Source: JABCZS01 sp041660525 | Lineage (GTDB): Bacteria > Pseudomonadota > Gammaproteobacteria > JABCZS01 | Assembly: GCA_041660525.1 (NCBI GenBank) | Contig: JBAZWD010000001.1 | Span: 186,001-250,000 of the forward strand | Reading direction: 5' to 3' | Length of the DNA: 64,000 bases | Notes under the pieces: generated by a model | What the model was told of the DNA's origin: nothing | The model's input: the letters and a program-made list of their open reading frames with translations, nothing else | The model's database searches: none | Part shown: piece after piece, positions 18,454-25,891 of the stretch | How positions within the stretch are numbered: the first letter of the stretch is position 1 | Layout of the letters: the number at the start of each line of letters is the position of its first letter | Program-made: the position numbers and the translations under genes

Positions 18454-19530
18454 TTAAACAAGCAATTCTTTTGCTTCGCCATGTTTCACGTGAAACAATT
18501 TTGCGCCTAGTGCTTCTGAAAATTGGCGGGCTGTGGGTTCGTCTACACAAGTAAAGAATACTTGGGCTTCTAGTTGGGATAATATGTTTAATATTTGTTG
18601 TTGTCCGCCTGCATCTAGCTCTGCGGGTAAGTCATCTATTAATAAAATGCCTTGGGCAAGGGTTTGTTTGTAGACCCAGGCGCTTTGTGATAGTTGTAAG
18701 GCGGCTACTAGACGCTTTTGTTGACCTTGGGATAGAACGTGTTGTGCTAAGCGGCCTTCGGTTTTTATTTGCAGATCGGCGCGTTGTGGACCGTAATAGG
18801 TATAGCCTAGCGATAAATCTCTATTTATGTTTTGTTCAAATACTTCTTTTAGGGAAAAGTCGTTAGTCCAGCCGCGCCCATAGTGTAATGTAATGCCTGT
18901 GAGCTCTAGTAACTCTTGTATTTGTTGTTGCGCATGAGGAAACCAAGCTGCGCAGGCTTCTTTTCTTAACTCATGAAGCTGTTCGCTAGCTTCTGCAAGT
19001 AATTCATCCCAAATCGCTAGCGGGCGTTGTTGTTGACGTAGCGAAGCGTTTCTTTGTTTTAACAATTGGTTAAATACGCGCCACTGTTCTATGAAAGAAT
19101 GTTTCACGTGAAACACTCCCCAGTCGAGTTGCTTACGTCTTGCTTCTGGTGATGCTTGTAACAATTGGTAATTTAATAAATGTAGAACTTGAACGGGTAA
19201 TTGTTTGGCTATTTCTGTGATGCTACTCACTTCTTGGCCATCACATTTAATAATATGCTGGTTATTTCTCGATTTTTGTAAGGCTACTCGCGCAGGCACG
19301 TTTAATGCGGACTCGATCTGTCCTCTTAAATAAAGAGCGGGTTCGCCTTGTTGGATAACATGTAAATGTGATGCACGAAAAGAACGGCCCGTGGCCAGCA
19401 TGTAAACTGCTTCTAATATACTGGTTTTTCCACTGCCGTTATCTCCAAAAAAAACGTTTTTGGAGCCAAGGTTAAGCTCTAATTGCTTGATGTTTCTGAA
19501 GGATTGGATAGATAAGCTTGTTAAAGCCAT
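18454..19530 (-). CDS. recF: DNA replication and repair protein RecF
   Basis: 358-aa SMC-like ATPase that helps RecOR load RecA at gaps. Walker A is FGDNGSGKTSILEA near residue 34. Family segments YMLATGRSFRASH, LDWGVFHVKHSF, LLKQRNASLR, YYGPQRADLQ, LSQGQQKRL (signature) and ILLIDDLPAELD (Walker B) are present. Two FHVKH pentapeptides, one internal and one near the C-terminus, are each encoded by a perfect parS sequence, so the gene also carries chromosome-segregation sites. Its start is next to the dnaN stop, consistent with co-transcription. Confidence 0.96.
   Translation of the reverse strand: MALTSLSIQSFRNIKQLELNLGSKNVFFGDNGSGKTSILEAVYMLATGRSFRASHLHVIQQGEPALYLRGQIESALNVPARVALQKSRNNQHIIKCDGQEVSSITEIAKQLPVQVLHLLNYQLLQASPEARRKQLDWGVFHVKHSFIEQWRVFNQLLKQRNASLRQQQRPLAIWDELLAEASEQLHELRKEACAAWFPHAQQQIQELLELTGITLHYGRGWTNDFSLKEVFEQNINRDLSLGYTYYGPQRADLQIKTEGRLAQHVLSQGQQKRLVAALQLSQSAWVYKQTLAQGILLIDDLPAELDAGGQQQILNILSQLEAQVFFTCVDEPTARQFSEALGAKLFHVKHGEAKELLV
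18482..18497. promoter_or_regulatory. parS: parS site 1 (ParB binding), inside recF
   Basis: The 16 bases TGTTTCACGTGAAACA match the bacterial parS consensus perfectly and form a complete palindrome. It lies in the 3' part of recF and encodes FHVKH. ParB, encoded at 34862, is the expected ligand. Confidence 0.93.
19100..19115. promoter_or_regulatory. parS: parS site 2 (ParB binding), inside recF
   Basis: Second perfect TGTTTCACGTGAAACA, 618 bp from the first and also within recF, again read in the frame that gives FHVKH (in the conserved LDWGVFHVKHSF segment). Both sites lie within about 4 kb of oriC, as expected for origin segregation. Confidence 0.93.
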
Positions 19531-19531
19531 T

Positions 19532-20644
19532 TTAAAGCCGTAGTGGCATCACCACATATTGGCTTAAACTGTCTTGCAAATCATTATGAGCGGACAAAAG
19601 CACGCTGTTTTTAGGATCAGTAAAGGCAAAATTAACAATTTCAGACGGTAATACATTTAATACATCTAGAATATAAAATGCATTAAAGGCAACTTCTAAA
19701 CTCGGGCCTGTATAGCTGATTTCTAGCTCTTCTGTAGCTTCTTCTTGTTCTGGATTTTGTGCTTCTATGGTTAGGTTATTGTTATTAAACAAAAATCTCA
19801 CACCTTTGTTTTTTTCATTAGATAAAATAGCTACGCGCAAGAGCGATTGTTTCAGCTGATCTTTATTAATGTGTGCCTGATATTCAGTATGAGAAGGAAT
19901 AACTTTATGATAATCAGGAAAACGTCCTTCTATCAATTTTGATGTAAGGGTAAAATTAGGGTGAATAAATTGAATATGGTTTTCTTCAAGCCGAATGGTG
20001 AGATCTACAGCCTCTGGATTAATGAGTTTTAAAAGCTCATTAATAGTTTTCCTGGGTACAATAACCTGTTGCTCGTTCTCAACTTTATGATTTTCAACAT
20101 TTTTCGTCTTTGTTAAGCGATGCCCATCTGTAGCCACCACAACATTCAATCCAGGGTTGAAAACAAATAACATGCCGTTTAAATAATAACGTACATCTTG
20201 TTGCGCCATCGCAAAATGCGTATGTTCTATCATTTCATGCAATGTTTTTAAAGAAACTGTGTATTCTTTACCAGTGGTTGAAATTTGTGCAACTGGAAAA
20301 TCTGCTGCAGGAAGACTCACTAGCGTGAATCGGCTTCGATTAGCCAATACTCTTACACGCGCTTCTTCTGTTGTTAATGTAATGTCACTTAAATCTGGAA
20401 TGCTTCGGCAAATATCTAACAGCTTTCGACATGAAACGGTGATCGCTCCTTCTTCTTTTACTTCGCCTTGGGAGACGGACGTAATAAGCTCTAGATCCTG
20501 ATCGGAGCAAATGAACGAAATTTTATGTTTTTCGGCGATAATCAACACATTTCCAAGGATGGGCATTTGATGTTTTTTATCACTCACGCCCGCAACTGGC
20601 TGCAGAGCTTTAAGCAAGAGATCTTTTATAATCGTAATATTCAT
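19532..20644 (-). CDS. dnaN: DNA polymerase III beta sliding clamp
   Basis: 370-aa ring-forming processivity clamp. N-terminal LLKALQPVAGVSDKKHQMPILGN and the internal VVATDGHRLT and GRFPDY-type segments (IEGRFPDYHKVIP) are diagnostic, and the protein ends in YVVMPLRL, which forms part of the partner-binding pocket region. Length is normal. It lies 6 nt after dnaA and directly before recF. Confidence 0.98.
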   Translation of the reverse strand: MNITIIKDLLLKALQPVAGVSDKKHQMPILGNVLIIAEKHKISFICSDQDLELITSVSQGEVKEEGAITVSCRKLLDICRSIPDLSDITLTTEEARVRVLANRSRFTLVSLPAADFPVAQISTTGKEYTVSLKTLHEMIEHTHFAMAQQDVRYYLNGMLFVFNPGLNVVVATDGHRLTKTKNVENHKVENEQQVIVPRKTINELLKLINPEAVDLTIRLEENHIQFIHPNFTLTSKLIEGRFPDYHKVIPSHTEYQAHINKDQLKQSLLRVAILSNEKNKGVRFLFNNNNLTIEAQNPEQEEATEELEISYTGPSLEVAFNAFYILDVLNVLPSEIVNFAFTDPKNSVLLSAHNDLQDSLSQYVVMPLRL

Positions 20645-20650
20645 AAGTTA

Positions 20651-22021
20651 TTAATTTGATAAGGTTCGTAATAAATTAGCCCAATCTTCTTGAATGTTTG
20701 CATTTGTTTCCAAAAGACTTTTAATCATTCGGCAAGCATGAATAACTGTTGTATGATCGCGACCACCAAAAGCATCGCCGATTTCCGGCAAACTATGACT
20801 GGTCAATTCTTTTGCTAACGCCATAGCTACTTGCCTTGGTCTTGCGACCGAACGGCTGCGTCTTTTTGATAACAAATCAGAAACTTTAATCTTAAAGTAC
20901 TCAGCAACAGTTTTCTGAATGTTCTCTATTGTTACCAACTTATCTTGTAATGCTAGTAAATCCTTTAAGGCTTCTCGCACAAATTCGGTAGTAATCTCTT
21001 TTCCTGTAAAGTGGGCATTTGCCATCACACGTTTTAGAGCACCTTCGAGTTCTCTTACATTAGAACGAACGCGTTTCGCAATAAAAAAAGCCACTTCGTG
21101 TGGAATAATAACACCGGCTTTTTCTGCTTTACTAATTAAAATCGCAACACGCGTTTCCAGCTCCGGTGGTTCTATAGCTACAGTTAATCCCCAACCTAAA
21201 CGAGATTTAAGACGTTCTTCAACGCCCGAAATTTCTTTCGGGTAACGGTCGCTCGTTAAAATAACCTGTCTTTGTCCCTCAAGCAATGCATTAAATGTGT
21301 GAAAAAACTCCTCTTGGGAACGTTCTTTTCCTGCAAAAAATTGAATATCATCGATTAATAAAGCATCCACGGATCGATAAAAACGTTTGAACTCGTTAAT
21401 CATATTACTTTGTAATGCTTTTACCATATCCGCAACAAACCGCTCGGAATGTAAATAAACTACTTTTGCATTGGGTTTATGTTTAATAATTAAATTACCA
21501 ATCGCATGCATCAAATGGGTTTTACCTAATCCAACACCACCATAAATAAACAAGGGGTTATATGCAGCGCCAGGATTTTCTGCAACCTGCGTTGCTGCTG
21601 CGCGCGCTAATTGGTTAGACTTACCTTCGACAAAATTATCAAAGGTAAACAGTGGGTTGATGCTATTGGGGTATGTTGGAATTTTTTCTTCCGGTCTATT
21701 ATCAACCTTACTATACGTTTGCGATCCACCATTAACAGGTCGCTGATCCGCGGGGGTTGAGCTATTTTGCGCGACACTTCCTTCTTCTAATAATATCTGC
21801 GGCGGATTTCCCCCGGTGAAATTTTGAAACAATTGTTTAATTTCAGCAAAGTAGTTTTTTTCTACCCAAGAGCGCACAAAACGATTGGGTGCTAATAAAC
21901 ACACCGTTTCATTTTTTTGAATAACCTGAAGTGGTCGAATCCAAGTATTAAACTCCTGTGGAGTTAATTCACCTTGAAGATGATCAGCACATTGTTGCCA
22001 AAGAGTGTGTGTGCTTGACAT
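20651..22021 (-). CDS. dnaA: chromosomal replication initiator DnaA
   Basis: 456-aa AAA+ initiator. Domain I has LWQQCADHLQGELTPQEFNTWIRPLQ; domain III has NPLFIYGGVGLGKTHLMHAIGN (Walker A, about residues 156-177), ALLIDDIQFFAGKE (Walker B) and VEERLKSRLGWGL. Domain IV ends with the box-binding signature GGRDHTTVIHACR. It reads away from the oriC-like region, and its translation start is the left border of that region. The ribosome site is weak (GGGGGCGC about 8 nt upstream). Confidence 0.99.
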   Translation of the reverse strand: MSSTHTLWQQCADHLQGELTPQEFNTWIRPLQVIQKNETVCLLAPNRFVRSWVEKNYFAEIKQLFQNFTGGNPPQILLEEGSVAQNSSTPADQRPVNGGSQTYSKVDNRPEEKIPTYPNSINPLFTFDNFVEGKSNQLARAAATQVAENPGAAYNPLFIYGGVGLGKTHLMHAIGNLIIKHKPNAKVVYLHSERFVADMVKALQSNMINEFKRFYRSVDALLIDDIQFFAGKERSQEEFFHTFNALLEGQRQVILTSDRYPKEISGVEERLKSRLGWGLTVAIEPPELETRVAILISKAEKAGVIIPHEVAFFIAKRVRSNVRELEGALKRVMANAHFTGKEITTEFVREALKDLLALQDKLVTIENIQKTVAEYFKIKVSDLLSKRRSRSVARPRQVAMALAKELTSHSLPEIGDAFGGRDHTTVIHACRMIKSLLETNANIQEDWANLLRTLSN

Positions 22022-22164
22022 AAAAAGAGCGCCCCCGGTGATCCGTCACAATAATAAAGAACAAGTGTACCTTGGTTTGGTTTGCCAATGCAAACCTGTC
22101 TATAAGTGCGCATTTACCCTGTGGACTATTGGGTTAATTTCTGACCGAAACCTCACCATCAAAG

Positions 22165-22173
22165 TTATCCACA
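22165..22173 (+). promoter_or_regulatory. DnaA box
   Basis: Perfect TTATCCACA, the first of the cluster and about 145 bp upstream of the dnaA start codon. Confidence 0.8.
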
Positions 22174-22253
22174 AGCTACGCGTCCCGTTAAACAGTGATT
22201 ATACCGGAGATAAAAATTATAATATAGTCATGATATTTAAAATAAATTAACAC

Positions 22254-22322
22254 TTATCCACAGAAAGGGCGCTTGCTAATAACTATAATAAGGTTTTATA
22301 GATCAAATTTATTATTATTAAG
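22254..22322 (+). repeat. oriC direct repeat copy A (begins with a DnaA box)
   Basis: 69-bp module that starts with the perfect box TTATCCACA, continues with GAAAGGGCGCT, has ATAATAAGGTT in the middle and ends in ATTATTATTAAG. Copy B has the same length and the same landmarks. Confidence 0.75.
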
Positions 22323-22438
22323 TTGAAGAAGACGAAAACAAAATTACCTTACCTGAAGTTCCGTGACTTAATTGCAAGTTCCTGGTAACTCCAAAATCTA
22401 AAACTCGGTATAAGTCCTAAATAACTCGCGATGTATCA

Positions 22439-22447
22439 TGTGGATAA
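22439..22447 (-). promoter_or_regulatory. DnaA box, reverse orientation
   Basis: TGTGGATAA on the + strand, that is a perfect TTATCCACA on the minus strand, between the two direct-repeat modules. Confidence 0.8.
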
Positions 22448-22562
22448 AACTCGCTGTTATTAAAAACCTAACTTACCCCCAAAGTGTGCCCTCATCCAGA
22501 CACAGCTTATCCGCGGGGTTAAACTATAGGGTAACTAAATGAAAGTTAACATTAAATAGGAG

Positions 22563-22631
22563 TTATCTACAGAAAAGGCGCTCTATAATAAGATTAATAA
22601 GGTTAAATAAAAAATATATATTATTATTAAG
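22563..22631 (+). repeat. oriC direct repeat copy B (begins with a variant DnaA box)
   Basis: Second 69-bp module, 309 bp after copy A. It begins with TTATCTACA (one mismatch to the box), then GAAAAGGCGCT, ATTAATAAGGTT and the terminal ATTATTATTAAG. The middle is more diverged and almost pure A/T. Confidence 0.75.
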
Positions 22632-22682
22632 AATGATATGGCTTTAACTTAAGATTCATGAACATTATTTATAAGAATTAAT

Positions 22683-23441
22683 ATGAAAGGATTTCACCAG
22701 CATCTAATTTTGACCACGTGCTTGGCTGCAGTTTGTACAACTGTCCTTGCAAATGACTTTGAACCGTATAGCGAATTTATTTTAATGGGTGGTATTACCA
22801 CTATTGATGCAGAAGATACGGATCTTGTTGTTACGGCGAGCGAGACAGATAAGTTGGTTCAAACCAATGGTAATGACTGGGATACCTGGACAGGACAGAT
22901 AGGCTTTGGTTATGTATTTTCTTTTGTTGAAGATTTTTCAACAGGCGATGTAGCATGGTTCCCAATTATTAATCCGCAAATTAATCTATATGTGATTGGT
23001 GATTCAGATATTACCGGGGATGTCTGGCGTTTTGAAAGTCCTGCATACAATCAAGCCGATTACACTATGGGCTTTAGAAGCACGCGGGTTATGTTTGACT
23101 TAGGTGTCACCATCGCTGCGATAGATAGATTTTCAATTTATGCACTTGGAGGTTTAGGTGCAGCGTGGAATAGTACAAGTTTTAATGCGCAAGGCAAAGA
23201 TGGCCTCGATTGTCCCATTGATAACGTGAATTTAAATGAAGAAGACAGCTCAGGATTTGCATATGAATTTGGCGGTGGTTTAACATTTGCAGCCACAGAT
23301 CGAGTAGCTATTTCATTAGAATATCTTTATACAGGATTTGATGATGTTGATTTAGGTGGAGATCCAGCACTTGATATTGACGGATCAAACTTATATATCA
23401 ATGCACAGTCAGTATTACTTGGTTTACGTTTTGCGATATAA
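22683..23441 (+). CDS. outer-membrane beta-barrel protein beside oriC
   Basis: 252-aa exported protein. Residues 1-23 form a signal peptide with a likely cut after VLA (before NDFEPY). The mature part shows alternating aromatic/polar strands and glycine-rich turns (GQIGFGYVFSF, FAYEFGGGLTFAATDRVAISLEYLYTGF, SVLLGLRFAI), which is the pattern of small 8-stranded barrels of the OmpW/OmpA-like or opacity-protein type. It ends in Ile rather than the common Phe. It is followed after 13 nt by an exported repeat protein, so the two are likely one unit. Function is unknown. Confidence 0.75.
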   Translation: MKGFHQHLILTTCLAAVCTTVLANDFEPYSEFILMGGITTIDAEDTDLVVTASETDKLVQTNGNDWDTWTGQIGFGYVFSFVEDFSTGDVAWFPIINPQINLYVIGDSDITGDVWRFESPAYNQADYTMGFRSTRVMFDLGVTIAAIDRFSIYALGGLGAAWNSTSFNAQGKDGLDCPIDNVNLNEEDSSGFAYEFGGGLTFAATDRVAISLEYLYTGFDDVDLGGDPALDIDGSNLYINAQSVLLGLRFAI

Positions 23442-23454
23442 TGAAGGGGAAAAA

Positions 23455-25035
23455 ATGCTTAAATCAATAGGGATAATGATCGGGATTTTATCTGTAGGAT
23501 TGAATATCGCACAAGCTAATATCAGTTGCGGTAAAGATAAAAAAGCTTGCGATTTAGTGTGGTTTGAAGAACCCGAGATTACTAATCCGATGCAATGCGG
23601 AGATACACAAGGACCGTTAACCTATTTGGTTAAATACAATACGCCTAATCCTATTGCTTTTACCAGTACGATCATAACATTATCAGGGGACACCTCTCCA
23701 GATTCTACACTGACAGTCACGCAAGGGGCATGCAATACGTCAAATAAAACCTGTCCAATTTATGTCTCGATTAATGCGGCGCCTTCAACTTCTCTTGATC
23801 CTTTTCCTCAAGAAATAAGCCGACAACTGGTGGTGACGCCCGATACACTACAAAGTGAACCGCTTAGATCTAATATTGAAGTAGAAATCGATTGTGGTGC
23901 AAATAGTAAGTGTGCAACCGTAGGTTTTTATAATGATCCTTCTCAAATCCTTCCTCTATCCTATACCAGCAATAATTCCGGGGTGGATTGGTTGGTTTCA
24001 ACAGCGTTGCCATTACCAACAGGAAGAAATTACCAACTTAGGGAAATTTCTTGTTTAAGCAGTGGTAAATGCTCGGCTGTGGGATATTATGTCGATACTG
24101 ACAGTATCCAAGTTCCTTTGTCTTATACCAGTAACAACTGGGGGATGGATTGGTTAGTTTCAACTACGCTTCCTCCACAGCAAGGTGGTGTTTTTAATGT
24201 ACTTAACAGTAATTCTTGCACCAGTACTGGCAAATGTGCAGCGGTGGGAAATTATACTCAAGGGACACAAAATGTTCCTTTATCCTATACCAGTAGTAAT
24301 TTCGGAGTGACCTGGGTGCTTTCATCTTCGTTGCCCGCAGTGCAGGGTAGCGTGGATGTTCTTGAAAGTGTTTCTTGCCTGAGCGGTGGCCAGTGTGTAG
24401 CTGTGGGATTTTATCTTAATGGTAGCGCACAACAAGTTCCATCAACTTATAAAAGTAGTAATTTTGGGGACACGTGGGCAATTTCGAGTACACCGCCACC
24501 AACCCAGGGGATTTATAGTAATACCTTGTACAGTGTTTCTTGCGTGAGCAGTGGCAAATGTGCAGCTGTGGGAGTTTATTATAATGGGAGCAATAATGTC
24601 CCGCTGTTCTATAACAGCAGTGATTTTGGGGACTCGTGGGCGCTTTCAACAACACCGACACCAGTACTGGGACAAAATTATAACCTTCAGGGTATTTCAT
24701 GTGTGAACGGAGGCCAATGTTCGGCCGTCGGATTTTATAAAAACGGATCCCAAAATATTCCAATATCTTATACCAGTATTAATTTTGGAGTGAATTGGGT
24801 ACTTTCAACTTCACCTCCTCCAGTAGTGGGAAATTTTGATAATCTTCTTGAAAGTGTTTCTTGCACCAGTAATGGTCAGTGTTCCACGGTAGGGTATTAC
24901 AGTAATGGTACTAATTTTACTCCGTTATCGTATACCAGCAGTAATTTTGGGGACACGTGGGCGCTGTCAACAACATTACCACCACCACAAGATGTTAGAC
25001 CAAATGCGCTTTTTAGTATTTCCTGCGTGGAGTAG
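23455..25035 (+). CDS. exported seven-repeat, Cys-paired propeller-like protein
   Basis: 526-aa protein starting at ATG 23455 behind AAGGGGA. Residues 1-22 are a signal peptide (cut after AQA). An N-terminal domain (about 23-150) is followed by seven repeats of roughly 50 residues. Each repeat has a C-x5-C pair (as in SCLSSGKCSAVGYY), a PLSYTSSNFG segment and a TWALSTTLPPPQ segment. The SxNFGxTW pattern recalls Asp-box/BNR propeller blades. The chain ends seven residues into what would start an eighth repeat (FSISCVE), which could close the ring. I do not recognise a family and assign no function; secretion or surface location is inference from the signal peptide and Cys pairs. Confidence 0.75.
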   Translation: MLKSIGIMIGILSVGLNIAQANISCGKDKKACDLVWFEEPEITNPMQCGDTQGPLTYLVKYNTPNPIAFTSTIITLSGDTSPDSTLTVTQGACNTSNKTCPIYVSINAAPSTSLDPFPQEISRQLVVTPDTLQSEPLRSNIEVEIDCGANSKCATVGFYNDPSQILPLSYTSNNSGVDWLVSTALPLPTGRNYQLREISCLSSGKCSAVGYYVDTDSIQVPLSYTSNNWGMDWLVSTTLPPQQGGVFNVLNSNSCTSTGKCAAVGNYTQGTQNVPLSYTSSNFGVTWVLSSSLPAVQGSVDVLESVSCLSGGQCVAVGFYLNGSAQQVPSTYKSSNFGDTWAISSTPPPTQGIYSNTLYSVSCVSSGKCAAVGVYYNGSNNVPLFYNSSDFGDSWALSTTPTPVLGQNYNLQGISCVNGGQCSAVGFYKNGSQNIPISYTSINFGVNWVLSTSPPPVVGNFDNLLESVSCTSNGQCSTVGYYSNGTNFTPLSYTSSNFGDTWALSTTLPPPQDVRPNALFSISCVE

Positions 25036-25107
25036 AACAAGATTGGCCAATCCATCCCTTCGGGTTGCGATTTTTATTTTTAAATAAAACAAGCGATGTT
25101 ATTGAAA

Positions 25108-25140
25108 GGGGAAATGTTATTTGACATTCCCCCTTCTTTT
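25108..25140 (+). terminator. hairpin terminator overlapping the rpmH promoter
   Basis: GGGGAAATGT (25108-25117) pairs with ACATTCCCC (25124-25132) with one bulged A and a 6-nt loop, followed by CTTCTTTTCTC. It would end transcripts of the exported repeat protein. The rpmH -35 box lies in its loop and 3' arm. Confidence 0.55.
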
Positions 25141-25150
25141 CTCTTAGAAT
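25121..25150 (+). promoter_or_regulatory. rpmH operon promoter
   Basis: TTGACA at 25121-25126 and TAGAAT at 25145-25150 with an 18-nt spacer, 40 nt before the rpmH ATG. This is a strong sigma-70 type promoter for rpmH-rnpA-yidD-yidC and possibly mnmEG. Confidence 0.8.
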
Positions 25151-25190
25151 AGCTCCCTATCTTTAATTAAATTTAAACAACAGGTTAGTC

Positions 25191-25337
25191 ATGAAACGTA
25201 CCTATCAGCCGAGTAAAAGAAAACGCTTAAATACCCACGGATTTCGTGCCCGTATGGCCACAGTCGGAGGCCGTAAAGTGCTTGCCAACCGTCGTCGTAA
25301 AGGACGCAAAAGACTTGCTTGCACGGTAAAACGTTGA
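25191..25337 (+). CDS. rpmH: 50S ribosomal protein L34
   Basis: 48-aa, very basic ribosomal protein beginning MKRTYQPSKRKRLNTHGFRARM and continuing TVGGRKVLANRRRKGRKRL, which is diagnostic for L34. It is slightly longer at the C-terminus (ACTVKR) than the usual 44-46 aa. The end overlaps the start of rnpA, as in many bacteria. Confidence 0.97.
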   Translation: MKRTYQPSKRKRLNTHGFRARMATVGGRKVLANRRRKGRKRLACTVKR

Positions 25338-25666
25338 AATTTAACAAATCTTTTCGCTTGCTTCGTGCAAGCGATTACGATTTTGTATTTCAAAAGCCGA
25401 TTAAAATTAATCATCCGTTAGCAAGTATCTATGCAAGACCCAATGCTTGTAATCATGCGCGCATTGGCTTGTTAGTAAGTAAAAAAGCGATGAAACAAGC
25501 GGTTGCAAGAAATCGCATTAAACGCATAGTAAGAGAGAGTTTTCGAGCGCATGTCGAGCAACTAAAAGCCTACGATATCATTTATGTAGCGCGTTCAAGT
25601 CTACAATATGCTGATAATAAACAAGTTTTTTCAAATTTGCATGAGTTGTGGGCCCAGTTAATATGA
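25319..25666 (+). CDS. rnpA: ribonuclease P protein component
   Basis: 115-aa protein subunit of RNase P, which matures tRNA 5' ends. The core SFRLLRASDYDFVFQ, the GLLVSKKAMKQAVARNRIKR segment and the RNRIKR-VRESFR motif are diagnostic. I use the TTG start at 25319 because an AGGA box lies 10 nt upstream; a TTG at 25334 is an alternative. The first 19 nt overlap rpmH. Confidence 0.95.
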   Translation: MHGKTLKFNKSFRLLRASDYDFVFQKPIKINHPLASIYARPNACNHARIGLLVSKKAMKQAVARNRIKRIVRESFRAHVEQLKAYDIIYVARSSLQYADNKQVFSNLHELWAQLI

Positions 25667-25887
25667 TAAAAAAAATCATTCTTTGTTTAATTCGTGCTTA
25701 TCGTTATACCTTGAGTTTTTGGGTGGGACAACATTGTCGTTTTTATCCCTCCTGTTCAGCTTATGCGGAATCTGCTGTAGAACACTATGGAAGCTTACGC
25801 GGCAGCTGGTTCGCTATTAAACGCCTACTTCGGTGTCATCCATGGCATCCGGGTGGGGAAGATCCACTTCCAAAAGTAGATAAATAA
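25663..25887 (+). CDS. yidD: membrane protein insertion efficiency factor YidD
   Basis: 74-aa small membrane-associated protein. The family motif HCRFYPSCSAYAESAVEHYG is present, followed by RLLRCHPWHPGGEDP with conserved cysteines. The start is ATG 25663, overlapping the rnpA stop (ATGA); an in-frame upstream start at 25648 is less likely. It lies between rnpA and yidC, its normal position. Confidence 0.96.
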   Translation: MIKKIILCLIRAYRYTLSFWVGQHCRFYPSCSAYAESAVEHYGSLRGSWFAIKRLLRCHPWHPGGEDPLPKVDK

Positions 25888-25891
25888 AATT

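Larger units (their letters stand above)
22022..22682. other. oriC: putative chromosomal replication origin oriC
   Basis: 661-bp non-coding gap upstream of dnaA. It holds perfect DnaA boxes TTATCCACA at 22165-22173 and 22254-22262 (+) and 22439-22447 (minus), a one-mismatch box TTATCTACA at 22563-22571 and a partial box at 22507. AT-only stretches at about 22208-22250 and 22590-22632 are candidate unwinding elements. A 69-bp module is duplicated. dnaA runs away on the left and the rpmH cluster on the right, the usual origin context. A dnaA promoter is presumably also here but I could not assign boxes with confidence. Confidence 0.85.

Noticed and set aside
18323..18550. 75-codon minus-strand frame across the recF end and the palindrome
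   Set aside because: It overlaps recF in another frame and owes its openness to the palindromic element; no start signal.
22005..22250. 81-codon + strand frame inside the oriC region
   Set aside because: It starts inside dnaA on the opposite strand, crosses a DnaA box and AT-rich DNA, and its product shows no gene-like composition.
24416..24763. 115-codon antisense frame within the repeat protein gene
   Set aside because: A shadow of the regular codon pattern of the repeats; no independent start or composition.
25022..25087. Frameshifted continuation of the repeat protein after its stop
   Set aside because: All three frames after 25035 were read and none continues the C-x5-C repeat, so the gene probably ends naturally.
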